Shown one piece after another: positions 16,866 through 25,614 of a DNA stretch of 64,000 nt (positions are counted from its first letter, which is position 1; each line of letters begins with the position of its first letter). Under the pieces are notes generated by a model that ran no database searches, had not been told where the DNA came from, and worked only from the letters and a program-made list of their open reading frames with translations. Source of the stretch: an uncultured Bacteroidia bacterium (GTDB lineage: Bacteria; Bacteroidota; Bacteroidia; Bacteroidales; UBA932); NCBI GenBank assembly GCA_902762655.1, contig CACWOZ010000002.1:1-64000 (forward strand), given 5' to 3'. The position numbers and the translations under genes are program-made.

Positions 16866-17942
16866 CTATATGTACGTGCGAACCCAGGGTGCGCTGGGCG
16901 CAGTAAAAGAAAGCTTCACCAGAGGAGCCGTGTAGGCCGATAATTCGCCGCTGCCAAGAACCAGACCGGTGATGGGAGCGGAGAAAATCATCATTACCAG
17001 CCATACGGCCAGCGACCAGGCCAGGGTGGCTGCCAGAAGAATCCGCAAAGTGGAGTGAACGCGCTCCGGCTGACCGGCGCCCAGGTTATAGCTGGTGATA
17101 GGCTGCGATCCGAAAGCCATGCCATAGACCGGGAAATAGAAAAAGTCGTTCAGCATCACGGCCAGGGCCATCGCCCCTATGGCCATATCGCCTCCAATCT
17201 GCAGCAGCACCCTGTTATAGACACCCAGCTGGAGAGTCTCGGCCAGCACCAGCAACATAGGCGTCGCCCCAAGAGCCAGGCAGGGGCTCAGATGCTTCCA
17301 CGACAGACGGAGGTTCCTGCGGCGCAGGCGCAGTCCACGGTTTTCGACAATGAAATACAATGCCAGCCCGGCGGAGGCGAGTTCCGATATGGTAGTGGCC
17401 CAGGCGGCGCCGGCAACCCCCCATTTGAAGCCGAAGATAAACAGCGGATCAAGCAGCAGGTTAAGGCCTATGCCCACGCCAAGTATTGTGGATGCCAAGC
17501 GCGAACGCCCCTCTGCAAGGAGGAAGGCGGTCAGGCCCGAGGCTATTATGCTCAGCGCATAGCCGGGTGTGGCGATGCGCAGATAGATTATAGCCAGCGG
17601 CGAGGTGGAGTCATCGCCGCCGAACAGGGAGACCAGCCCGTCGGTGAAAGTCTCGAAAACGATGCAGATGAGAAGGGCGATCAATATGTCCAGGAAGAAG
17701 AAGGATCCCAGCGTATGCTCGGCTTCGCCTTGTTTGTCACCGCCCAACAGCCAGCCTACCTGGGGCACGATGCCCCTGCTGACAAGTTCTGCCAGTGCGA
17801 AGGCGATGTAGATGATTGGAACACAGATGCCGGATGCAGTGAATGCCAGTTCTCCTATGTCGGGGATATGGGCGATCCATATGCGGTCAACGAGACTATT
17901 CAGCAGCAGGATGAACTGCTGCAGCACCACCGGAATCGTCAT
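16866..17942 (-). pseudogene. Truncated MATE-family efflux transporter
   Basis: A 358-residue open frame with about ten hydrophobic segments and MATE hallmarks (TIPVVLQQFILLLNSLVDRIWIAHI at the start, QPITSYNLGAGQPERV before the tenth helix). MATE proteins usually have twelve helices and ~440 residues. Here the frame stops abruptly after SFTAPSAPWVRTYI, removing the last two helices. At the 5' side the in-frame codons before the first ATG read GKEKITRLFVA, the normal N terminus, but hit a stop with no usable start. The gene therefore seems to have lost both ends. It lies directly downstream of an NRPS fragment on the same strand, beside tRNA-Leu. Confidence 0.7.
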
Positions 17943-17982
17943 GGCAACGAATAGCCTGGTAATTTTCTCCTTGCCTTATCTG

Positions 17983-18354
17983 TTATCGCTCACAACTGTT
18001 CATAATATCTCCGACTGTAGCGGCTGTATCTGTGGAGGCAAGCTTCAATGCATACTCGCCGATCAGTCTGGCAAAGGTATTCAACTGTTCTTCGGTGTTG
18101 GGCATCGCTCCGTCTTCGCATACCTGCGGTTCGCCATCGGCGGACATCAGCAGGTGGATGTGAAAGTAACGTTGATTGTCGAGCACATCCTGGCAAGCCT
18201 TGAGCATTCTTTCGGGGCTGCACTTGTCACAAGGGACGTCCACACAGACGGTTACGTTGAAACCGGTCATAGTGGGGCATTGGCACGCATCCTCATACAT
18301 ATCCCATTGCAGGGCATTCATCGGGTAGATGCGTTTCTTCTCATCCAAAGTCAT
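17983..18354 (-). pseudogene. Fragment of an NRPS condensation domain
   Basis: A 123-residue frame beginning MTLDEKKRIYPMNALQWDMY, resembling the N-terminal edge of condensation domains (Y-P-x-N/S-x-x-Q). It continues as in C domains through LKACQDVLDNQRYFHIHLL. Complete C domains have ~450 residues with an HHxxxDG motif, absent here, and no adenylation or carrier domain follows. A -7 promoter element is still present upstream (18390-18397). Most likely this is the remnant of a nonribosomal peptide gene whose export pump was the MATE gene 40 bp downstream. Confidence 0.6.
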
Positions 18355-18389
18355 TCTTCAGACTCTTTATTAAACACTTCAATCTTCCA

Positions 18390-18397
18390 CAAAGATA
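18390..18397 (-). promoter_or_regulatory. -7 element upstream of the NRPS fragment
   Basis: TATCTTTG on the minus strand fits TAnnTTTG, 35 nt upstream of the ATG at 18354. It suggests the remnant may still be transcribed. Confidence 0.55.
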
Positions 18398-18411
18398 GGA
18401 GTTTTTATATT

Positions 18412-18419
18412 TATTTTTG
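18412..18419 (+). promoter_or_regulatory. -7 element of the NigD-sigma operon
   Basis: TATTTTTG fits TAnnTTTG and is divergent from the element at 18390. The leader to the ATG at 18507 would be about 80 nt, A/T-rich and without obvious structure. Confidence 0.55.
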
Positions 18420-18506
18420 CCGAATTCGTGCATCTATATTAAAATGACTTTTTTATGCAAGAATCTCGGAATCCCGGATTATTATTACAAAACCAAACAA
18501 AAAGAT

Positions 18507-19190
18507 ATGAATCAGCAAATCAATAAAGTATTATCTCTTTTTACTATAATTCTGCTGGCAGGATGTTCTAAGGAGGTATTTTCCCCGGATGCCGGCTTAA
18601 TAGGCTCTGATTCCGCGTATGCTTCTTATTCTGCGATAGTGAGTGTAAAAAGGTCGCCGACAGATACCTTGTATTTTCAGGTTGATGATTCCACCCGCCT
18701 GTTCCCGCGGAATTTTACGGATGGAAAACTGGTCGGCGAGCGGATAGTCTGCGATATAACCGTATACAAGAAGGTTGTGCATAATTACGGGTATATGACA
18801 GATGTTCACTACTATGATTCGATAGATAAAGGCGTCTTTACTTCCGACTTGTCGGTCTCGGGAGATGACGGACTGGATATAATATTCGACTGGATGACGG
18901 GGGTGGAAGACGGATACCTTACCCTTCATTATTCTACATGGTGGGGCAATGCCGGTAAACAACATCGTTTTTATCTGATTTCAGGAACCAACCCGGCAGA
19001 CCCTTACGAATTGATTTTGATGCAGAATGCGGTTGGAGACAAACATGTGGAGAAAGGGGAGGCTCTTGTGTATTTCGACATCAATTCTCTCCCGGATACG
19101 GGGGGAGGATACAAGATACTTACGCTAAAATGGACGGACAGTGCCGGAAAGAAGGAATCTCATAAGTTCAAGTTCAAGAGCAGGGAATGA
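18507..19190 (+). CDS. NigD-like lipoprotein
   Basis: A 227-residue predicted lipoprotein (MNQQINKVLSLFTIILLAGC, Cys20). Residues ~35-110 (AIVSVKRSPTDTLYFQVDDST to RIVCDITVYKK) resemble the N-terminal OB domain and the rest the C-terminal beta-sandwich of NigD-like proteins, a Bacteroidota family first named from a bacteriocin-linked operon; the function is not established. Start at ATG 18507 gives the lipoprotein signal. The end overlaps the likely start of the ECF sigma gene, so the lipoprotein may be part of the same signalling unit. Confidence 0.75.
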   Translation: MNQQINKVLSLFTIILLAGCSKEVFSPDAGLIGSDSAYASYSAIVSVKRSPTDTLYFQVDDSTRLFPRNFTDGKLVGERIVCDITVYKKVVHNYGYMTDVHYYDSIDKGVFTSDLSVSGDDGLDIIFDWMTGVEDGYLTLHYSTWWGNAGKQHRFYLISGTNPADPYELILMQNAVGDKHVEKGEALVYFDINSLPDTGGGYKILTLKWTDSAGKKESHKFKFKSRE

Positions 19191-19740
19191 ACTGAGCGAA
19201 CTTGAACTGTTGAATCAGATCCGCAGTGGGGAAGCGTCCGGAATGCGATTATTGTATGAGCGCTATATCGGATATCTCACTGCGGTATGCTCCCGTTATG
19301 TGGTGGATTCTGCAGCTGTGAAGGATATACTGCAGGATTCATTCATAAAAGTGTTCAGCAAGCTGGACAGATTCGATTACCGGGGAGAGGGTAGCCTGAA
19401 GGCCTGGATGAGCCGCATTGTGGTGAATGATTCGCTCAAGAGCCTCCGTAATGCCGGGCGGCTTACTTACGTTGAGGAATTGCCCGATACGGAAGAGGAC
19501 GGAGAGATGGACTCAATGCCTAAGGTGCCGGTAAAGGAACTGGCGGAGATGATCAAGAGTCTGCCGGACGGCTACAGGACGGTATTCAATCTCTTTGTAT
19601 TCGAAAAGAAATCGCACAAGGAAATAGGAGGTTTGCTGGGTATAAAAGAGGATTCTTCGGCTTCGCAGTTTTTCCGTGCCCGCGCGATGCTGGCAAAAAA
19701 GATAAAAGAATATTGGAAGAAGCAAGGATATGAACAGTAA
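19141..19740 (+). CDS. ECF-type RNA polymerase sigma factor
   Basis: A sigma-70 family regulator with region 2 (LLYERYIGYLTAVCSRYV, DILQDSFIKVFSKLDRF) and region 4 (SLPDGYRTVFNLFVFEKKSHKEIGGLLG). It would direct RNA polymerase to a small regulon. The start is unusual: no ATG lies in frame near region 2. The candidates are GTG at 19141, which overlaps the NigD-like gene by 50 nt and gives 199 residues, or a TTG/CTG around 19192-19210, giving ~176. Its end overlaps the following membrane protein by 11 nt, the usual sigma/anti-sigma layout. Confidence 0.9.
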   Translation: MPERRNLISSSSRAGNELSELELLNQIRSGEASGMRLLYERYIGYLTAVCSRYVVDSAAVKDILQDSFIKVFSKLDRFDYRGEGSLKAWMSRIVVNDSLKSLRNAGRLTYVEELPDTEEDGEMDSMPKVPVKELAEMIKSLPDGYRTVFNLFVFEKKSHKEIGGLLGIKEDSSASQFFRARAMLAKKIKEYWKKQGYEQ

Positions 19741-20899
19741 CAAAGATTGGACAGATAAGCTTCCGGATCTCTTCGAGGGATATACGGAGGTTGAACCGGA
19801 GGGGCTGTGGGACGCAGTTAGCTCGGGTATCAGACCAAAGAAAAAAAGACCGCTTACTGCCCTGTGGTATGCGGGGAGCCTTCTTGCAGCTGCGGCTGTG
19901 ATTGCCGTCGCGCTTCTTCTCTGGCCGGTTTCGCCATCGGCCGAAAGTGGTGTTTCCCTCGTCCCGGGAGATGCTGTCGTGGCGGAAGTGTTTACGGAAG
20001 ATTCTTCAGAGCCTGCCGGGGAGGTGTCCCCTTCTGTAGCCATAGCCTCCCGTGGCTGTAACGGGAGGGGCCCATCGCCAGCGATGGGAGGGGTCTCGGA
20101 GAGACAGGCGGAAGAAGGGGACACCTCCCCGGCAGACCTCCCGGATATCGATGTGCAGAATCCCCCCGAAATGCACGTGAATAACGAAAGAACTGACATT
20201 GATGTGAAAAAAGCCAAGCCCCATGTCAAGATTCAGGCATGTATTTCCCGACAGGGACAGATGGGACAGAAATCAGTGCAGATGAACGGCAACGGCGGGA
20301 TGCCGTCAGCAGCAATAGCAACGAAAGGCTTTAGCAGTGGCACTTTCGATTTCGGGATAGTTTCCCGCAATAAACCTGCAACTACAGAAACCACCCATTC
20401 CCAGTCTGCCCGTATCACATTGGGCTTGAAATGCAGCATAGACAAAAAATGGGGAGTCGAATCGGGAATAACAATGTCCACTTTGAATACAACTGTCAGC
20501 ACCAGGTCCGGTAACATTACCAGGAAGACAGAACGCCAATTGGAGTACATGGGCATTCCATTATATTTATACTATAATGCAGTAGAATGGCGTCGCTTCA
20601 ACATCTATCTTACTGCCGGACCGATGTATGAATTCGTGACGGGCATACATCAGGAGAGTGTCGTTTATATAAATGGAAAAAGGATATCGTCATCAACTGA
20701 CGATACCTTTCAAAAAGACAGGATCTGGTCGCTCAATACCGGCGCAGGTCTCCAGTGGAATTTCTCGGGACACAGTGCCTTGTTCGTGCAGCCTGGATTC
20801 TCATATCACTTCGCGGGCGGTAACAACATAGAGAGTTACTACACCGCTCATCCGGCCGCCTTCAACCTCGCCATTGGCTACAGACTAACCCTGTTTTAG
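19730..20899 (+). CDS. Putative anti-sigma-like membrane protein with C-terminal beta-barrel domain
   Basis: A 389-residue protein. Residues 1-40 are cytoplasmic in character (DWTDKLPDLFEGYTEVEPEGLWDAV, seen in Bacteroidota sigma-partner proteins), 43-65 form one membrane helix, and ~66-210 is a low-complexity linker. Residues ~215-389 are amphipathic strands ending in a family-typical aromatic residue (YRLTLF), resembling the outer-membrane beta-barrel (PorT-like) domain. A helix in the inner membrane followed by a barrel is topologically puzzling, so either the barrel spans the envelope or the domain stays periplasmic. A 121-bp palindromic element (20014-20134) is inserted in frame in the linker at residues ~95-135. 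It shares its 3' end, head-on, with rpiB. Confidence 0.7.
   Translation: MNSNKDWTDKLPDLFEGYTEVEPEGLWDAVSSGIRPKKKRPLTALWYAGSLLAAAAVIAVALLLWPVSPSAESGVSLVPGDAVVAEVFTEDSSEPAGEVSPSVAIASRGCNGRGPSPAMGGVSERQAEEGDTSPADLPDIDVQNPPEMHVNNERTDIDVKKAKPHVKIQACISRQGQMGQKSVQMNGNGGMPSAAIATKGFSSGTFDFGIVSRNKPATTETTHSQSARITLGLKCSIDKKWGVESGITMSTLNTTVSTRSGNITRKTERQLEYMGIPLYLYYNAVEWRRFNIYLTAGPMYEFVTGIHQESVVYINGKRISSSTDDTFQKDRIWSLNTGAGLQWNFSGHSALFVQPGFSYHFAGGNNIESYYTAHPAAFNLAIGYRLTLF
20014..20134 (+). repeat. In-frame palindromic element, copy A
   Basis: The outer arms 20014-20035 and 20113-20134 are 22-bp perfect inverted repeats. Between them lie three smaller hairpins: CCTCCCGT/ACGGGAGG (20046-20053, 20061-20068), CCCATCGC/GCGATGGG (20071-20078, 20081-20088) and GTCTC/GAGAC (20093-20097, 20101-20105). 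The whole can fold as a multi-branched palindrome. It stays open in the host gene and also in a minus-strand frame. It is related in layout to copy B at 61300-61424. Confidence 0.85.
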
Positions 20900-21327
20900 C
20901 AGGCAGTAATCTTGTCGATGCGGCGCTGGTGGCGACCGCCTGCAAACTTGGTTGTCAGCCAGGTACGCACTATCGACACAGCCATCCTGTAAGAGATGAA
21001 ACGTGCAGGGAGCACCAGGACATTGGCATTGTTGTGCTCTTTTACCAATTCTCCTATAGCGGTATTCCAGGCAAGTCCGGCACGGATGCCCTTATGATGA
21101 TTTAGGGTGATTGCCATGCCGTTTCCTGTGCCGCAGATTGCAATTCCGAGGTCGCACTCACCTTTCTCAACTGCTGATGCGAGTGGATGTGCAAAGTCCG
21201 GATAGTCGCAACTGTCCGTGCTATCGGTCCCGAAATTAACTACTTCATATCCCTTGCCAAGCAGATAAGAAATCAACCTGGCCTTGTACTCCACGCCTGC
21301 GTGGTCGCTGCATAATCCTATTTTCAT
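20896..21327 (-). CDS. rpiB: Ribose 5-phosphate isomerase B
   Basis: A 143-residue enzyme interconverting ribose 5-phosphate and ribulose 5-phosphate in the pentose phosphate pathway. The catalytic Cys is at 65 (ICGTGNG), with DHAG at 8-11 and NHHKGIRAGLA as further family motifs. It is the last gene of the dcw-type cluster; its ATG overlaps the gltX stop by 4 nt. Its stop is shared (TTAG) with the convergent membrane-barrel gene. Confidence 0.96.
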   Translation of the reverse strand: MKIGLCSDHAGVEYKARLISYLLGKGYEVVNFGTDSTDSCDYPDFAHPLASAVEKGECDLGIAICGTGNGMAITLNHHKGIRAGLAWNTAIGELVKEHNNANVLVLPARFISYRMAVSIVRTWLTTKFAGGRHQRRIDKITAC

Positions 21328-22880
21328 TTTCCTAAAATATTTACTGCTTTTTCAATCCTGTTCCTGAATTCGTCCTTGCCGATCAGAATTACTACATCGG
21401 CGATTCCAAGTCCGCTGCCGGACCCCGTGATGGCTAGACGTATGCAGTTCATCACCTTGCCCATAGGCCACTCGTTGGAGCGGATGAAGCCCTCGAGGGC
21501 GGTCTCCAGGCTATCCTTGTTCCACACTCCTTCATAATCGCAGATAAAGTCGGCCACCTTTAGAGCCGGCTCCACATTCTCTGGCTTCCAGAACTTGGCG
21601 GCATCTTTCTCTGCAAAAGTCTCCGGTGCCTTGAACAGATACCATGCGATGTCCCAGAAGTCGGCCACGAAAGTGGCGCGCTCTTTTATCAGATGAACTA
21701 CCTTGACAAGATGTTCGAAATCGTCGCTCACGCCATGAGCCTCAAGTACAGGAACAAACAGAGTCGCCAGTTCCTCGTCGCTCTTCATGCGTAGATACTC
21801 CTTGTTGAACCACTTGGCTTTGTCCGGATTGAATTTTGCACCGGCCTTCTGCACCTTGTCCATGCTGAACGCCTTCACCAGTTCGTCCATCGAGAAGAGT
21901 TCCTGCTCGGTGCCGGGATTCCATCCCAGCAGGGCCAGCATGTTGACGAAAGCCTCGGGGAAGTATCCGTCCTCGCGATATCCGCGGGTGACTTCGCCCT
22001 CCTCGTTCACCCAGCGCAGGGGGAATACCGGGAAGCCGAGTTTGTCGCCGTCGCGCTTGCTGAGTTTTCCGTTGCCAACAGGCTTCAACAGCAGGGAAAG
22101 GTGCGCGAAACGGGGCTGGCTTTCTGTCCATCCAAAGGCGCGATAAAGCAGATAATGCAGAGGCAGTGACGGCAACCACTCCTCGCCTCGGATGACCTCG
22201 GTGATCTCCATGAGATGGTCGTCCACTATGTTCGCCAGATGATATGTGGGCAGTTCGTCGGCGCGCTTCCACAGCACCTTGTCGTCCAAAGTCCTGGTAT
22301 TCACTTCGATATGCCCTCTAATCAGGTCATCCATTTCCACCACTTCATCTTCCGGCATCTTGAAACGTACGGTCCAGTCCGTGGTTTCGGCAAGAAGACG
22401 CTCTGTCTCGGCAGCACTCAAGGTAAGTGAATTGCGCAGATGCATGCGGTTCTCGTGGTTGTAGATGAAGGTCTGTCCTGCGGCTTCGGCCTTCGCGCGT
22501 TCGGCGGCGAGCTCTTCCGCAGAGTCGAATGCATAGTAGGCATAACCTGCCTCCACCAGTTGTTCAGCATATTTGCGGTAGATGCCGCGCCTCTGACTCT
22601 GGCGGTAAGGGGCATGAGGATGCCTTTCAGAAGGCGTCTCTACGACCTTGCCTTCGGCATCAACTCCTTCGTCGGGAATTATGCCGCACCAACGCAGGGC
22701 CTCGATAATATACTGCTCGGCTCCGGGTACGAAGCGGTGGGAGTCGGTATCCTCTATACGGATTATGAAATCTCCTCCGTTCTGCTTGGCATACAAATAA
22801 TTATACAGCGCGGTACGGACGCCGCCCATATGCAGTGGCCCGGTGGGAGAGGGCGCAAATCTTACGCGAGTCTTTTTCAT
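21324..22880 (-). CDS. gltX: Glutamyl-tRNA synthetase
   Basis: A 518-residue class I synthetase charging tRNA-Glu. The HIGH-type motif is HMGG in APSPTGPLHMGGVRTAL, and the KMSKS-type motif is LSKRDGDK. The extra length over the ~470-residue E. coli enzyme is usual in Bacteroidota. It overlaps the ftsZ stop by 4 nt and is therefore co-transcribed with the cell-division cluster. Confidence 0.97.
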   Translation of the reverse strand: MKKTRVRFAPSPTGPLHMGGVRTALYNYLYAKQNGGDFIIRIEDTDSHRFVPGAEQYIIEALRWCGIIPDEGVDAEGKVVETPSERHPHAPYRQSQRRGIYRKYAEQLVEAGYAYYAFDSAEELAAERAKAEAAGQTFIYNHENRMHLRNSLTLSAAETERLLAETTDWTVRFKMPEDEVVEMDDLIRGHIEVNTRTLDDKVLWKRADELPTYHLANIVDDHLMEITEVIRGEEWLPSLPLHYLLYRAFGWTESQPRFAHLSLLLKPVGNGKLSKRDGDKLGFPVFPLRWVNEEGEVTRGYREDGYFPEAFVNMLALLGWNPGTEQELFSMDELVKAFSMDKVQKAGAKFNPDKAKWFNKEYLRMKSDEELATLFVPVLEAHGVSDDFEHLVKVVHLIKERATFVADFWDIAWYLFKAPETFAEKDAAKFWKPENVEPALKVADFICDYEGVWNKDSLETALEGFIRSNEWPMGKVMNCIRLAITGSGSGLGIADVVILIGKDEFRNRIEKAVNILGK

Positions 22881-24130
22881 TGTTCGTTCTTTATTGGTTT
22901 GCGGCGTATAGCCGGTTCGTTTTCAAGTGCACTGATGTCCTGACCTTCATGTACCAGAAGGACGGGAGGTACGTCAGGATCGAAACGGAAGGCCCGTTCG
23001 TTGTCTTTACTGTTGTATCCTATATGGGAACTGCTGTCTGCGGGCAGGCTTATGCCTTCTCCCTTGGCAAGTTCTTCCTTATCGAATACGTAGTTCTTGC
23101 TGATCATGATGTAATTGTCGGCATCGCTCAAGCCCGGGCCTATGACATCGGCAAAACGCAGGCCCACTACGATAGAGGTGATGTGGATGGTGTCGCCGAT
23201 TTCAGGATTATCGTCCCAAATGAGTCCGCGTTTGAAGTTGTTGTCGCCTCCCGTGTATTCGTCGATTAAGCGGTTTATCTCCTTCATGTCATCCATCTTA
23301 AGGCCTTTATCATTGCGACCGCCGGTGATGTTGACCAGCACATTCTTGGCCGTCTTGAGGTCGAAGTCGTTGAGCAAGGGGCTTTCGAAAGCCTCTTTCA
23401 CGGCTTTCTGGATACGGTCCGGCCCGGAGCCGGTGCCGCAGCCCATCAGGGCCATGCCGCTGTCCTTCATCATGGTCTTCACATCTTCGAAGTCCACATT
23501 TATGTAGCCCTTCTTCTTGATGATTTCGATGATGCCGCGCACAGCGGTGGCCAGGACCTCGTCGGCTTTTGGAAAAGCGTCGTGGATAAGTTGGTCGCCA
23601 TAGTAATCGTAGAGACGCTCATTGTTGATGATTATGAGACTGTCAACGTTCTTTTCAAGTTCGTGGATGCCGTCCAGCGCGCGGGACAGGGCTTTTCTTC
23701 CTTCATTCTGGAAGGGGATGGTTACCACCGCTACGGTGAGAATGCCGCGGTCCTTGGCCATTTTGGCAATCACCGGTGTCGCTCCGGTACCTGTGCCTCC
23801 GCCCATACCTGCTGTAATGAAAAGCATCTGGGTATTGGTGTCAAGAACCTTTGAGGCAATCTCTTCCTGACTGTCGATAGCTGCATTGCGCCCCTTTGTC
23901 GGGTTGGTGCCTGCTCCAAGGCCGCGTCCCAACTGGATCTTGGTAGGGACGGGACTTGCCATGAGGTGCATGGAATCTGTGTTGCATACTATGAAACTGC
24001 AACCTTCGATGCCTTGCTCATACATATAAGATACGGCATTACAGCCGCCTCCGCCGACACCGAGGACTTTGATGGTGGAATCGGATACTACCCAGTCGGC
24101 TGGGGTCAAAATGATATTGTCTTCTCCCAT
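22877..24130 (-). CDS. ftsZ: Cell division protein FtsZ
   Basis: A 417-residue tubulin-like GTPase that forms the division ring. GVGGGGCNAV opens the nucleotide-binding domain, the tubulin signature is GGGTGTGATP, and the T7 loop region includes NVDFEDVKTMM. The linker after ~320 is short, and the C-terminal tail (IRRKPIKNEQ) contains the conserved hydrophobic-basic binding peptide for FtsA. The ATG at 24130 follows ftsA by 12 nt. Confidence 0.97.
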   Translation of the reverse strand: MGEDNIILTPADWVVSDSTIKVLGVGGGGCNAVSYMYEQGIEGCSFIVCNTDSMHLMASPVPTKIQLGRGLGAGTNPTKGRNAAIDSQEEIASKVLDTNTQMLFITAGMGGGTGTGATPVIAKMAKDRGILTVAVVTIPFQNEGRKALSRALDGIHELEKNVDSLIIINNERLYDYYGDQLIHDAFPKADEVLATAVRGIIEIIKKKGYINVDFEDVKTMMKDSGMALMGCGTGSGPDRIQKAVKEAFESPLLNDFDLKTAKNVLVNITGGRNDKGLKMDDMKEINRLIDEYTGGDNNFKRGLIWDDNPEIGDTIHITSIVVGLRFADVIGPGLSDADNYIMISKNYVFDKEELAKGEGISLPADSSSHIGYNSKDNERAFRFDPDVPPVLLVHEGQDISALENEPAIRRKPIKNEQ

Positions 24131-24142
24131 AATGCTATATCT

Positions 24143-25603
24143 TTAGTTTTCTTCCATTTTGTCGTAGAGCCCGCCCACCAGTTCTTCCATAGGCTTGACG
24201 GTGACCTGCGAAATCTTCTTGGTCCATTTCAGGAATATGCTGTCCTTGGCCGGCTTGTCGTTTTTCTTCGGTCTTTCTTTCTTGCGGACTTCCCAGACAC
24301 TCTGGTCGAAGACAGAACCAGCCACTTCGTTTTCGGGTGTGGCGCTGGTTTCTTTGGCAGCATTTTCTTTGTTTTCAGGAACCACCTGGCCGGCTATGCT
24401 CCGTACGGGCACTTCCTCTATGCAGTTCAGATGGGAATCCTGGCGGGCGTAGAGAAGCATCCCGACAGTCGATACCGCTCCTGTCTCGCCGATGCCGGGG
24501 CATCCGCTGAAGGTGAACCTCTTTGCACGCGGGAATCCGATGCGGACGTTGTAACCGGATAGTTCCTTGATGAAATTGGCGCAGCCGGCAAGGTTCGCGC
24601 ATCCTCCGGTAAGCACAACGCCATTACGTAGCCTGTCGGCATAACCGCTTTCCTGAATCTGGAACAATATGGCCTCGACGATTTCCTTTATGCGTGCCGT
24701 AATGATTTCGGAAAGATATTTGACAGGGAGTTGCTGGTCGGAACCATTCTCCTCATCGATTATCTGCAGGATTTTATCGCCCATGGTGAGCAGTTTGTCC
24801 GGCATGCAGGCTCCGAAACCGAGTTTAATGTTTTCGGCGAGTTTCTCGGTGAAACCACATTCCAATTTGATGTCATTGGTAACGCTGCGCCCTCCAAAAG
24901 GAATTGCATAGTAATAGCGCAGGATTCCTCCCTGATATATGGTGACAGAAGTTACGCCGGCACCCATTTCCACAAGCGCAACTCCGTTCTCTTTCTCTTC
25001 GTCCGAAAGAACTGCTTCGGCCGTGAGAGAGGGAAGGAAATACTTCCTTGCTGGTGCGACATCTGCCTTGTTCAGCATGATGTCGATATTCCTGGAGGCT
25101 TTCTTAACGCCTATGAAGATCTTGAAATTGCCCTGAAGCACAGCGCTGGGCATTCCCACCACGTCTGTTTCTGTGCATCCTATCGAGTCGTCCGTGCTGA
25201 AAGATTGAGCAGACGCTCCGTATATTTCCTGCTTTTCTGGATCGTTCAGGGGATAGGAGTCGAGTGCCATGTCCTTGATGCAGTCTATTTCTTCCTGTGT
25301 AATGCAGGATTCTGCATCGCTGCGATCCAGGCTGGCGCTGGCTATTTCCTGCGTGACACCATAGCGGGGCACGCCTATCACCAGCTGAGTGATTTTGATA
25401 CCAAGTTCTTCTTCGGCCTCATGGACGGCTTCTTTCAACGGGACCGAAGCCCTGGTCGGGTTGTAGATGCATCCGTAGCGCACACCGTCTGACGGCTTCT
25501 CCCTGTAGTAGAGTATTTCGGCATTGTCGCCGGTTACTCTCGCTACGGAAAGGGCTATCTTCGAAGTGCCCAGGTCTACTGTTGCTATGTAACGGTCTTC
25601 CAT
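24143..25603 (-). CDS. ftsA: Cell division protein FtsA
   Basis: A 486-residue actin-like ATPase that tethers FtsZ to the membrane. MEDRYIATVDLGTSKI is the first phosphate loop, VEMGAGVTSVTIY the second and VLTGGCANLAG the adenosine-binding motif. The C-terminal end (VKPMEELVGGLYDKMEEN) has the character of the amphipathic membrane-binding helix. ATG 25603 is chosen because the fold begins there; the open frame upstream runs through ftsQ. A region of ~45 residues (about 395-440) rich in charged residues separates the core from the helix. Confidence 0.96.
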   Translation of the reverse strand: MEDRYIATVDLGTSKIALSVARVTGDNAEILYYREKPSDGVRYGCIYNPTRASVPLKEAVHEAEEELGIKITQLVIGVPRYGVTQEIASASLDRSDAESCITQEEIDCIKDMALDSYPLNDPEKQEIYGASAQSFSTDDSIGCTETDVVGMPSAVLQGNFKIFIGVKKASRNIDIMLNKADVAPARKYFLPSLTAEAVLSDEEKENGVALVEMGAGVTSVTIYQGGILRYYYAIPFGGRSVTNDIKLECGFTEKLAENIKLGFGACMPDKLLTMGDKILQIIDEENGSDQQLPVKYLSEIITARIKEIVEAILFQIQESGYADRLRNGVVLTGGCANLAGCANFIKELSGYNVRIGFPRAKRFTFSGCPGIGETGAVSTVGMLLYARQDSHLNCIEEVPVRSIAGQVVPENKENAAKETSATPENEVAGSVFDQSVWEVRKKERPKKNDKPAKDSIFLKWTKKISQVTVKPMEELVGGLYDKMEEN

Positions 25604-25614
25604 ATTATTATGAG

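Noticed and set aside
17055-17954. A 299-codon plus-strand frame opposite the MATE remnant
   Set aside because: Gln/Glu-rich low-complexity translation typical of an antisense of membrane-helix codons; no domain.
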